Below, piece by piece: positions 1 to 6,863 of a stretch of 16,182 bases of DNA. The notes under the pieces were generated by a model. The model worked only from the letters and a program-made list of their open reading frames with translations, ran no database searches and was not told where the DNA came from. Made by a program: the position numbers and the translations under genes. This stretch comes from an uncultured Clostridium sp. (GTDB lineage: Bacteria > Bacillota > Clostridia > Lachnospirales > Lachnospiraceae): the NCBI GenBank assembly GCA_900540335.1, contig UQFC01000063.1, forward strand, positions 1 to 16,182, given 5' to 3'. Positions within the stretch are counted from its first letter, which is position 1. Every line of letters begins with the position of its first letter.

Positions 1-2160
1 TTGCCCTTGCAGGGACAGGCACTTAAAAATGGTAACAGTGCATTTGTGGATGAAAACTGGAATGCCTATCCGAATCAGTGGGATGTTTTGCTGAATAAAA
101 CAGAAAAATTAGGTATAGAGGATATTGAAAAATATATGGAAAAATGGCAGGCAGAGTTGGCAGAAAGTCGGGGAATGCTTGCTGGTACCGATATAAATAA
201 CAGACCAAAACCATGGAAAAAGAAGTGTGAGTTTGTTAAGGCGGATGTGGTTGGTAAGCTACATATGGTGCTTAGTAATGGTGTTTACATTGACACGCTA
301 AATCTTATGCCGAGAATACAAAATCAGATTCGCAGTCTGGCTGCTTTTGATAATCCGGAATTTTATAAAAATAAGAGACTGGGATATTCCAATTACTATA
401 ATTTTAGTGCTGTATATTTGGGAAAAGACATTGATGGCTACATACAAATTCCAAGAGGGCTAATAGAACGGATTATAGATGAGTGTAATAAAGCTGGAAT
501 TTCTGTTGAAATATCTGACCAAAGGGAAAAGGGGCGTCCTATAAGAGTTTCGTTTAAAGGTGATTTACGGACACAGCAGGAACTGGCAGCAGAAAAATTA
601 CTGACCTATTCAGATGGCGTATTAAGTGCAGCAACTGCATTTGGTAAAACGGTTGTGTGTAGTTATCTGATTGCGGAGCGCAAAGTGAATACTCTTATTT
701 TATTACAAAGTAAGGATTTGCTGAATCAGTGGGTGGATGAGCTGAACAAATTCTTGGACATTAAGGAAGAACCACCGGAGTATGAAACCAAAACAGGCAG
801 AAAGAAAAAGAGAGACAGTGTTATAGGTATTTTGCATGGTAGTAAAAATACATTGACAGGTATTGTAGATGTTGCCATGGTTGGCTCTATGTATAGCAAA
901 GGTAAGTTTAATGACCTGATTAATTCTTATGGAATGGTAATTATGGACGAATGTCATCATGCGGCATCCAATACGTCTGTGGAATTATTGCAGAAAATCA
1001 ATGCCAAATATGTATATGGAGTTTCTGCGACGCCGAAGCGTGGAGATAGCTTAGATAAAATTATCTATATGCTACTTGGACCGCTTCGCCATAGATTTAC
1101 GGCATTGGAGAGAGCACAGGAGCAGGGAATAGGTCATTATTTTGTACCAAGGTATACAAGAGTTGTAGACACTGCTGACAGTAAAGATGACATCAACAAG
1201 GCTTATAGTCTAATTAGTACAAGCAAGATACGTAATGATATGATTATAAGTGATGTGAAGAAAAGTATTGCTCAGAATCAGACTCCGGTTATATTAACCA
1301 AATTTAAGGAGCATGCAAAACTTCTGTATGATGCGTTGAAAAATGAAACTGACCATATATTTCTTTTGTATGGTGATAATTCAGACAAGGAAAATACAGA
1401 GATACGAGTAAAGTTAAAGCAGGTTCCTAGAACAGAGAGCATTATTTTGGTTGCAACCGGACAGAAGATAGGAGAGGGATTTGATTTCCCAAGACTTGAT
1501 GTGTTAATGCTTGCTGCACCAGTATCCTTTGAAGGGCGTCTGGAACAGTATGTAGGAAGATTAAATCGTGACTACGAAGGGAAAGAAGCTGTTTATGTAT
1601 ATGATTACATTGATGCCCATGTGAGATTCTTTAATAAAATGTATGGCAAAAGATTGAAAACATACAAGCGAATCGGATTTTCCATATGGACGGGTGATGA
1701 ACATACTAAGCAGATAATTAATGCTATATATGATTCTGGTAATTATACGGAAAAATTCGAGCAGGATATTGTAGAAGCGGAGAAATCAATTGTAATTTCT
1801 AGTCCGGATATACGACAGGACAAGATTGACAGATTGTTATTGTTAGTCAAAGACCGTCAGGAAAAAGGTGTACTTATAACAGTCATCACAACAGACCCGG
1901 AAGAAGTGGTTTATGGTAGTGCGGATGTATGTTATGGGTTGATAAACGAAATGAAACAGGTGGGAATAAATGTAGTAACAAAGGCAGAAGTTGAAGAAAG
2001 ATTTGCTGTTATAGATGATGAATTGGTATGGCATGGAGGTATGAATCTGCTTGGGAAGGTAGATATATGGGATAATTTAATGCGTATCAAAAATCATCAG
2101 GTGGCGGCAGAACTGTTAGAGATTTCACTTGGCACTACAACAGAATCTGAAGGAGGCTGA
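1..2160 (+). CDS. SF2 DEAD/DEAH helicase with C-terminal PLD-like domain; 3' part of a TOTE-type primase-helicase (5' end outside window)
   Basis: The frame is open from base 1 with no ribosome binding site, so the TTG there is probably not the start. The first 30 codons (PLQGQALKNGNSAFVDENW) resemble the end of the archaeo-eukaryotic primase domain in TOTE conflict-system proteins, as I remember that family, so the primase probably lies upstream. Counting from base 1, SF2 motifs are Walker A ATAFGKT (211-217), DECHH (316-320), SATP (342-345) and QYVGRLNRD (516-524). Residues 590-705 look like a phospholipase-D-type domain (VWHGGMNLLGK at 676-686), but the HxK part is not visible: ERF stands before AVID, so the nuclease may be degenerate. 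The family is thought to work in mobile-element or phage conflict; that role is inferred here. The stop lies 7 nt before the integrase ATG, and the last codons contain its AGGAGG, so the two genes are co-expressed. Confidence 0.8.
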   Translation: MPLQGQALKNGNSAFVDENWNAYPNQWDVLLNKTEKLGIEDIEKYMEKWQAELAESRGMLAGTDINNRPKPWKKKCEFVKADVVGKLHMVLSNGVYIDTLNLMPRIQNQIRSLAAFDNPEFYKNKRLGYSNYYNFSAVYLGKDIDGYIQIPRGLIERIIDECNKAGISVEISDQREKGRPIRVSFKGDLRTQQELAAEKLLTYSDGVLSAATAFGKTVVCSYLIAERKVNTLILLQSKDLLNQWVDELNKFLDIKEEPPEYETKTGRKKKRDSVIGILHGSKNTLTGIVDVAMVGSMYSKGKFNDLINSYGMVIMDECHHAASNTSVELLQKINAKYVYGVSATPKRGDSLDKIIYMLLGPLRHRFTALERAQEQGIGHYFVPRYTRVVDTADSKDDINKAYSLISTSKIRNDMIISDVKKSIAQNQTPVILTKFKEHAKLLYDALKNETDHIFLLYGDNSDKENTEIRVKLKQVPRTESIILVATGQKIGEGFDFPRLDVLMLAAPVSFEGRLEQYVGRLNRDYEGKEAVYVYDYIDAHVRFFNKMYGKRLKTYKRIGFSIWTGDEHTKQIINAIYDSGNYTEKFEQDIVEAEKSIVISSPDIRQDKIDRLLLLVKDRQEKGVLITVITTDPEEVVYGSADVCYGLINEMKQVGINVVTKAEVEERFAVIDDELVWHGGMNLLGKVDIWDNLMRIKNHQVAAELLEISLGTTTESEGG

Positions 2161-2167
2161 TAACTAT

Positions 2168-3847
2168 ATGAAAAAACAACAGAGATGCTACATCTACACC
2201 CGTGTATCCACCTCCATGCAGGTTGATGGTTACAGCTTAGATGCGCAAAAAGATAAATTACATAAATACGCTGATTATCAGGATATGATTATCGCTGGGG
2301 AATACTCCGACGAAGGTAAATCCGGCAAAAGCGTAGAGGGTCGTCCACAATTTCAGCAGATGCTTCAGGACATTGAAACAGGTAAAGACAACATCGATTT
2401 CGTACTTGTATTCAAGTTGTCCCGATTTGGCCGCAACGCAGCGGATGTATTATCCTCACTGCAGAGAATGCAGGATTTTGGTGTTAATCTTATCTGTGTG
2501 GAAGATGGTATAGACAGTTCTAAGGATGCAGGAAAACTTATGATTTCCGTGTTATCTGCGGTGGCTGAAATTGAGCGTGAGAATATATTGGTCCAAACTA
2601 TGGAAGGACGCAGACAGAAAGCCAGAGAAGGTAAATGGAACGGCGGTTTTGCTCCGTATGGTTATCAGCTTATTAATGGCGAACTGCATATAGCCGAGGA
2701 TGAAGCAGAGGTTATTCGAATTATCTATGATAAGTTTGCCAATACCACTATGGGAATTGCAGCGATTGCCACATTCCTAAACAACATCGGATACAAGAAA
2801 AAGCTTCGCCAGAACAATACCATAGAAGGTTTTTCTACATCCTTTGTAAAAGGTGTATTGGATAATCCTGTGTACTGTGGCAAGCTTGCTTTTGGCAGAA
2901 GAAAAAATGAGAAGATTCCGGGAACAAGGAATGAGTACCACATTGTGAAGCAGGACAAGTACATGCTTAACGACGGTATCCATGAGGCCATTGTGTCAGA
3001 AGAATTGTGGAATCAGGTGCATAAAAAGAGACAGGAAACCGGAGTTGCCAACATCAAAACTCACAGCTTGGATCACGAGCATATTTTATCAGGTATTATC
3101 AAATGTCCTATCTGTGGAAGTGGTATGTATGGTAATGTAAATCGTAAAAAGCATCCTGACGGCGGACACTACAAAGACTATTTTTACTATGCCTGCAAGC
3201 ACAGAACCTTTGTAAATGGTCATAAATGTACTTACCGCAAGCAGTGGAGCGAGGATAAAATCAATGCGGCTGTGGAAGAGATTATCCGTAAGCTAGTGAA
3301 TAATCCAAAGTTCAAAACAGAGATTAAGAAGCATATCGGACAAAGCATTGATACGCAGGAATTGGATAGAGAGCATACAGGCTTACAGGAACGCTTAAAG
3401 CAAGTAATCGGTGCTAAGAATAAGCTGGCGAGTCAGATGGACAATTTATCCGTATCCGACAAGCATTATGACAAGAAGTACGAGGACATGCAGGTGCGTC
3501 TGGACAAGCTTTATGATGAGATAGAAGAAATCGAAACTCTGATTGAAGAAGTGGAGACCAGACTGTATAATATTAGACAGGAGAAAATATCCGGCGACAA
3601 TGTGTACCAGTTCTTATTATTCTTTGATAAGCTGTACGACAAATTTACGGATATTGAAAAGAAAACATTTATGAAGAGCTTCCTTGCGGATGTGAGTATT
3701 TACGAGGAAGAGCAGGCGGACGGAAGAATCCTTCGTAGTCTAAAGTTTAGATTCCCTGTATTTTTCAATGGGAAAGAGATATACGAATTAGATTGGGACA
3801 ACGAAACAACAGTTGAGACGGTATGTAGCCTATCCCGCATAAAATAA
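2168..3847 (+). CDS. Large serine recombinase (site-specific integrase of a mobile element)
   Basis: This 559-residue protein should catalyse integration and excision of a mobile element through a 5'-phosphoserine intermediate. The N-terminal resolvase domain carries YTRVST with catalytic Ser14, FKLSRFGRN and the AEIERENI helix. A recombinase domain follows (about 165-290). The zinc ribbon has paired cysteines CPIC (C313, C316), then C343 and C354. Next comes a charged coiled coil (about 375-470) and a C-terminal tail. I chose ATG 2168 over an in-frame start at 2129 because AGGAGG (2151-2156) sits 11 nt upstream and everything before it overlaps the helicase gene. Large serine integrases usually lie at one end of their element, so an attachment site may be near the 3' flank (3848-3898) or beyond the left edge. 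No catalytic residue appears missing. Confidence 0.93.
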   Translation: MKKQQRCYIYTRVSTSMQVDGYSLDAQKDKLHKYADYQDMIIAGEYSDEGKSGKSVEGRPQFQQMLQDIETGKDNIDFVLVFKLSRFGRNAADVLSSLQRMQDFGVNLICVEDGIDSSKDAGKLMISVLSAVAEIERENILVQTMEGRRQKAREGKWNGGFAPYGYQLINGELHIAEDEAEVIRIIYDKFANTTMGIAAIATFLNNIGYKKKLRQNNTIEGFSTSFVKGVLDNPVYCGKLAFGRRKNEKIPGTRNEYHIVKQDKYMLNDGIHEAIVSEELWNQVHKKRQETGVANIKTHSLDHEHILSGIIKCPICGSGMYGNVNRKKHPDGGHYKDYFYYACKHRTFVNGHKCTYRKQWSEDKINAAVEEIIRKLVNNPKFKTEIKKHIGQSIDTQELDREHTGLQERLKQVIGAKNKLASQMDNLSVSDKHYDKKYEDMQVRLDKLYDEIEEIETLIEEVETRLYNIRQEKISGDNVYQFLLFFDKLYDKFTDIEKKTFMKSFLADVSIYEEEQADGRILRSLKFRFPVFFNGKEIYELDWDNETTVETVCSLSRIK

Positions 3848-3884
3848 GGTTTTTTGAGACCTTAATTGTCATTAAAAGTACTAT

Positions 3885-3925
3885 TTGTCAACGGTTTGTC
3901 AACGCTTTTTTTCAGCCGTTGACAA
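3885..3925. repeat. Three copies of TTGTCAACG, two direct and one inverted
   Basis: TTGTCAACG occurs at 3885-3893 and 3896-3904, with its reverse complement at 3917-3925. The outer pair extends to a perfect 10-bp inverted repeat (TTGTCAACGG 3885-3894 / CCGTTGACAA 3916-3925). The block overlaps the 3' end of the tyrosine integrase remnant. Short repeats beside an integrase 3' end are typical arm-type binding sites or element-end sequences; the outer inverted repeat could also act as a transcript-end hairpin. Confidence 0.5.
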
Positions 3926-4450
3926 GGATGTAGCTTTTTCGAAAATATCAACGCTCTGGTTAGCTATGGTTTCTGTGGCGTGAGTGTAAATCTGGAGAGT
4001 GGTGCTGATGTCTGAGTGTCCCAGCCTGTTTTGGACATCTTTGACATTGGCACCGTTTTCAATTAAAATTGTAGCATGGGTGTGGCGGAGAGAGTGATAG
4101 TCAAAAGCAATTTGCAATTCATGATGGATTACCCGGCTGCAATATTTAAAAGAGTCGGTGCTAACATATTCCCCATTTTCGCGCACACATATCATGTCTA
4201 CTTTCCGGAGGGCGCAGGGAATGCCATGCTCGACAGGGACGATCCGATAAATCGTATCGCCCTTCTCGTCTGTTTTCGGCTTTAGATAATGGTCTGTATA
4301 ATAATCACCATATACCTCCCGATTTTCTTCCTGTGCGGCTTTGGCGTTTCTCAGAGCGCTATATAAGGTATCCCCTATTTTAATTGTTCTTACAGAGGAT
4401 TTTGTCTTGGTTGTTCCAAAAAACCAGGCAGATTTTTCTTCTTTGCGCAA
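3899..4450 (-). pseudogene. 5'-truncated tyrosine recombinase (Tn916/ICE-type integrase), C-terminal catalytic part
   Basis: About 183 residues of a tyrosine integrase remain. Visible catalytic elements are the beta-hairpin lysine region (TKTKSSVRTIKI, about 14-25), HSLRH (H119, R122), LGHSD (H145) and the nucleophile in IYTHAT (Tyr155). The box I arginine, the arm-binding domain and the core-binding domain are absent, whereas complete relatives are about 380-400 residues. The frame begins at a TTG without a ribosome binding site, and an in-frame stop lies just upstream (4463-4465 on this strand). It is therefore a 5'-deleted remnant and should not recombine alone. It faces the large serine recombinase tail to tail, only 51 nt away, which suggests one element landed in or beside the relic of another. 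Confidence 0.85.
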
Positions 4451-4455
4451 GATAA

Positions 4456-4617
4456 CTGAAGATTAACAAGTGTATCTGGGGTCTTCAACCTAACCGTATT
4501 ATTGTTTTTAGCAGAAAGAGAACAATCAAACCGGGAGCAGGAAGCGTGGATCAGGATTTTGGAATCCCGATTGATAAATATCTAAAATTAAGGAATTTGC
4601 AGGAATTGGAGTGGTAA
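4456..4617 (+). pseudogene. 3' remnant of an unidentified gene upstream of the DMT exporter
   Basis: A frame runs from a stop at 4453-4455 to TAA 4615-4617 with no usable start. It would encode about 53 residues ending in DFGIPIDKYLKLRNLQELEW. The tail reads like real protein, and its last codons overlap the GGAG placed 11 nt before the next ATG, as in a coupled operon. I do not recognise the family. Its apparent start coincides within about 15 bp with the broken 5' end of the tyrosine integrase, so a deletion or recombination junction probably lies near 4450-4470. A second frame (stop 4583-4585) is open over part of the same stretch, so this call is tentative. Confidence 0.35.
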
Positions 4618-4622
4618 AGAAT

Positions 4623-5498
4623 ATGAAGATCCAAATAAACGCTAAAATCATGTTGATTATTTCTATGGTTATTTTTGGTACCTTGGGGATATTCACAAGA
4701 AATATTGCCATCAGCTCGGGAGAACTTGCTTTGTACAGAGCGATTCTTGCGGCTGTATTGATTTTTGTATATTTAATAGTTACAAAACAAAAAACAGATT
4801 TCAGATCAATAAAAAAGGAACTGCTGCTTTTATTATTATCAGGAACTGCAATGGGCATAAACTGGATTCTGCTTTTTGAAGCATACAAATATACGACGAT
4901 TTCTGCAGCAACATTAAGCTATTATTTTGCGCCTGTCATCGTTATCGTCGCTTGTCCGATTCTTTTTAAGGAAAAATTGAGTGGCAGGCAAATGATATGT
5001 TTTTTGATGTCTGCATTAGGTCTTGTGCTGATTACCGGCATTGGTGATTTAAGGAATGACAATGATTTTATCGGCATATTGTTTGGATTAGGAGCGGCAC
5101 TGTTTTATGCAGCCGTTATTCTGCTTAACAAATTTATAAAAAACGTTGAGGGAATTTACAGAACCTTTTTACAGTTCATTTTCGCCATTGTTATTTTGAT
5201 TCCATATGTCAAAATGACAAGTGGAGTGACATTAGGGAATCTGAATTTTACAGGCTGGGTAAATCTTTTGATTGTAGGTTTTATTCATACCGGTATAACC
5301 TACTGTATGTACTTTTCTTCGCTGAAAGAGTTACCCGGACAAAAAGCCGCTATTCTCAGTTATATCGATCCACTGGTTGCGGTTTTGATTTCTGTCGCTA
5401 TCTTAGGTGAAACAATGACAATATGGCAGGCTATAGGAGGAGTTTTTATTTTGGGATTTACTCTTTGGAATGAAATCTCACCTGAAACCAGGAGTTAG
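4623..5498 (+). CDS. EamA/DMT-superfamily transporter
   Basis: This is a 291-residue, very hydrophobic protein with about ten predicted membrane segments arranged as two EamA repeats (about 5-140 and 148-285). Typical family features are the N-terminal FGTLGIFTRN, the ELALYRAILAAVLIF helix and the end-of-repeat stretch YFAPVIVIVACPILFKEKLSGRQ, echoed in the second half by YIDPLVAVLISVAILGE. Members export amino acids, metabolites or drugs; the substrate cannot be read from sequence. The ATG at 4623 fits the GGAG at 4608-4611; a GTG at 4611 would add four residues and is less likely. It seems to be the last gene of a broken operon, since the gene before it survives only as a 3' tail. A terminator-like hairpin follows about 100 nt later. 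Confidence 0.85.
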   Translation: MKIQINAKIMLIISMVIFGTLGIFTRNIAISSGELALYRAILAAVLIFVYLIVTKQKTDFRSIKKELLLLLLSGTAMGINWILLFEAYKYTTISAATLSYYFAPVIVIVACPILFKEKLSGRQMICFLMSALGLVLITGIGDLRNDNDFIGILFGLGAALFYAAVILLNKFIKNVEGIYRTFLQFIFAIVILIPYVKMTSGVTLGNLNFTGWVNLLIVGFIHTGITYCMYFSSLKELPGQKAAILSYIDPLVAVLISVAILGETMTIWQAIGGVFILGFTLWNEISPETRS

Positions 5499-5595
5499 AA
5501 TGTAATCATGTTTTCCGCTGACCCGAAAGGATGTTCTGATTGAAAGTAATAAATCATCCAGATAGATGATATTCCTTAACTCCCGGTTATGGAAG

Positions 5596-5624
5596 AGTCT
5601 CGTGAAAACGGGACTTTTTCTTTT
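5596..5624 (+). terminator. Intrinsic terminator downstream of the DMT exporter
   Basis: AGTCTCGT (5596-5603) pairs with ACGGGACT (5608-5615) around a GAAA loop: eight pairs, one of them G-U. A T-rich tail (TTTTCTTTTT) follows at once. It separates the exporter from the serine resolvase. Confidence 0.8.
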
Positions 5625-5633
5625 TATGGGCGT

Positions 5634-5681
5634 TGGTCTGAAGTCAACCTCCGATTAAAATATTTTTAGTGGAAACACTAA
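5634..5681 (+). promoter_or_regulatory. Putative promoter and dyad upstream of the serine resolvase
   Basis: TTGGTC (5634-5639) and TAAAAT lie 17 nt apart and could be a weak -35/-10 pair. Just downstream, TTAGTG GAAA CACTAA (5666-5681) is a perfect 6-bp dyad. It ends 5 nt before the resolvase AAAGGAGG (5687-5694). It could be an mRNA hairpin near the ribosome binding site or a binding site for the resolvase itself. Confidence 0.35.
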
Positions 5682-5702
5682 GAGTTAAAGGAGGAACGAT
5701 TG

Positions 5703-6305
5703 ATGGAACCAATCATTTATGGATATATACGAGTATCCACCAAAGAACAATGCGAGGATCGCCAGCTCATAGCTCTGCGGGATTTTCCGGTGTGTGACGA
5801 TAAAATCTTCATGGACAAACTCAGCGGGAAGGATTTTAACCGTCCGCAATACAAAAAGCTCCTGCGGAAGCTGAAACGAGGAGATATTCTGGTAGTAAAA
5901 TCGATTGATCGCCTGGGGCGCAATTACGAGGAAATCTTGAATCAGTGGCGGATCATTACAAAGGAAAAGCAGGCTGATATTGTGGTTTTGGATATGCCGC
6001 TATTGGATACCCGGAAGACCGGCAGAAATTTGACAGGAACCTTCGTGGCTGACCTTGTTTTACAGATTCTCTCTTATGTGGCGCAGACTGAAAGAGAAAA
6101 TATCCGGCAGCGCCAGATGGAGGGCATTGCCGCTGCGAAGCTGCGGGGAGTACAGTTCGGAAGACCTCGAAAACCGGTACCGGAGAACTTTTTTTATTTG
6201 AAGGAACGCTGGGAAAAGAAGGAGATTACTTCCCGGCAGGCCGCAAAAGAACTTCACATCGCTCAGGATACCTTTATTCGTTGGGTCCGCGAGCAGAAAA
6301 CCTGA
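5703..6305 (+). CDS. Small serine recombinase (resolvase/invertase family)
   Basis: The 200-residue size is typical of resolvases and DNA invertases. The catalytic motif YGYIRVSTKEQ places the nucleophile at Ser12. Other family signatures are DKLSGKDFNRPQ, VVKSIDRLGRNYEE, the TERENIRQRQMEGI helix (about 137-150) and GVQFGRPR at the hinge into the DNA-binding domain. The C-terminal helix-turn-helix is visible (about 168-197, EITSRQAAKELHIAQDTFIRWV). The ATG at 5703 has AAAGGAGG 8 nt upstream; a TTG one codon earlier is less likely. The protein appears complete. It could resolve cointegrates or invert a local segment. No matched pair of inverted crossover sites was found by eye, so the target is unknown. 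Two large hairpins and a GEMM-like RNA follow it. Confidence 0.92.
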   Translation: MEPIIYGYIRVSTKEQCEDRQLIALRDFPVCDDKIFMDKLSGKDFNRPQYKKLLRKLKRGDILVVKSIDRLGRNYEEILNQWRIITKEKQADIVVLDMPLLDTRKTGRNLTGTFVADLVLQILSYVAQTERENIRQRQMEGIAAAKLRGVQFGRPRKPVPENFFYLKERWEKKEITSRQAAKELHIAQDTFIRWVREQKT

Positions 6306-6357
6306 TTTTGCGGCAGGAAAAAGTAGAGAATTTCAGTCGTTCGCTGATACATATTTT

Positions 6358-6418
6358 AAGGTGTGTTTTGCAGGCTTTTTAAACGGTACACGATAAAATT
6401 GCCGCCAAAACACACCTT
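6358..6418. repeat. Large inverted repeat downstream of the resolvase
   Basis: AAGGTGTGTTTTG (6358-6370) is perfectly complementary to CAAAACACACCTT (6406-6418). Three more pairs (GGC 6373-6375 / GCC 6401-6403) form across a 2-nt mismatch, leaving a 25-nt loop. The T-poor tail (GATTTATTAT) makes it a poor classical terminator. It may still end the resolvase transcript, or it may be a recombinase binding site. Confidence 0.6.
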
Positions 6419-6432
6419 GATTTATTATACAC

Positions 6433-6468
6433 TGCCTGAACGGAAATGTCTGGTTTTTCGGTCAGGCA
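6433..6468 (+). repeat. Hairpin overlapping the 5' edge of the GEMM-like aptamer
   Basis: TGCCTGA (6433-6439) pairs perfectly with TCAGGCA (6462-6468). After one mismatch, six further pairs form (6441-6446 with 6455-6460, including one G-U), leaving an 8-nt loop. The 3' arm contains the AGGCA that opens the aptamer core, so the two folds would compete. This could be the expression switch or a coincidence of the spacer. Confidence 0.5.
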
Positions 6469-6540
6469 AAACCGGCGAAAGCCGGTGACACAAAAGCTGG
6501 GAGCCTTACAGATATGTTCTGAAGGCAGCGACTAAGGCTA
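6459..6540 (+). ncRNA. Candidate c-di-GMP-I (GEMM-like) riboswitch
   Basis: The order of elements fits the GEMM-I aptamer. GGCAAAACC opens it, followed by a perfect 6-bp stem ACCGGC/GCCGGT (6471-6476/6481-6486) capped by a GAAA tetraloop. Then comes GACACAAAAGC (consensus GACGCAAAGC). A second stem, GCCTT-A-CAGA (6503-6512) with TCTGAAGGC (6518-6526), has a bulged A where a tetraloop receptor is expected, and AGGCAGC follows. Deviations are the G-to-A change in GACGC, an extra A in each internal loop and an unclear P1 helix. The RNA ends close to AAGGAGG (6542-6548), which suggests control of translation of the 83-residue protein. The ligand and direction of the response are inferred; a degenerate or variant aptamer is possible. 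Confidence 0.6.
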
Positions 6541-6555
6541 TAAGGAGGTACTGTC

Positions 6556-6807
6556 ATGGAACAAACGGAGATGGTTATGGTAGGATTACTGGAAATCCTT
6601 GCCTTCCGGTCAGGGTGTACATACTTGTCCGATCTGCACCAGCCGGAATTTCTGCCTGCGATTCAGCGGGCGCTTTACAGGATTTCCCCGGGGCAGTTCA
6701 GCTTGAGGGAATGGCAGGATGCAGCAGCCTATATTACGGGAGAACAGCGTTCCTTTGAAAATACGGAGCAGGCAGCCGACTACCTGAAAAAATGCGGAGC
6801 ACCGTGA
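6556..6807 (+). CDS. Small protein of unknown function (83 aa) behind a GEMM-like RNA
   Basis: An 83-residue protein starts at ATG 6556 with an excellent AAGGAGG 7 nt upstream. It shows no signal peptide, membrane helix, cysteine cluster or recognisable nucleic-acid-binding motif. It looks like a compact, mostly helical soluble domain: GLLEILAFRSGC (9-20), YLSDLHQPEF, IQRALYRISPGQFSLREWQDAAAYI (about 36-60) and a C-terminal helix ending YLKKCGAP. I have the impression of similar small proteins near recombinases in Lachnospiraceae but cannot verify it. The context is a serine resolvase upstream, a c-di-GMP-I-like leader directly before it, and a convergent truncated DUF4340 gene 46 nt downstream. 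No function is assigned. Confidence 0.75.
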   Translation: MEQTEMVMVGLLEILAFRSGCTYLSDLHQPEFLPAIQRALYRISPGQFSLREWQDAAAYITGEQRSFENTEQAADYLKKCGAP

Positions 6808-6817
6808 AACGCAGGAG

Positions 6818-6863
6818 CAGTCCGGCTGTTCTATGACAGTACAGCATATGCGGCTATTTTGTT
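6818..6863. terminator. Possible shared terminator between the convergent genes
   Basis: Only 46 nt separate the two convergent stop codons. AGTC and GCTGT near 6818-6830 can pair with ACAGC and GGCT near 6840-6855 through an internal loop, and ATTTTGTTTT follows on the plus strand. The pairing is interrupted and alternatives exist (CTGT/ACAG), so this is a weak call. Confidence 0.3.

Noticed and set aside
3847..3866. AAGGT...ACCTT as a terminator for the large serine recombinase
   Set aside because: Only five pairs form around a T-rich loop, and no T tract follows the stem.
4460..4585. Second plus-strand frame ending at 4583-4585 between the integrase remnant and the EamA gene
   Set aside because: It has no start and ends before the EamA ribosome binding site; the frame ending at 4617 fits operon spacing better.
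5553..5570. ATCATC...GATGAT dyad after the EamA gene as a terminator
   Set aside because: The stem is only six A/T-rich pairs with no T tract, and a better terminator follows at 5596-5624.
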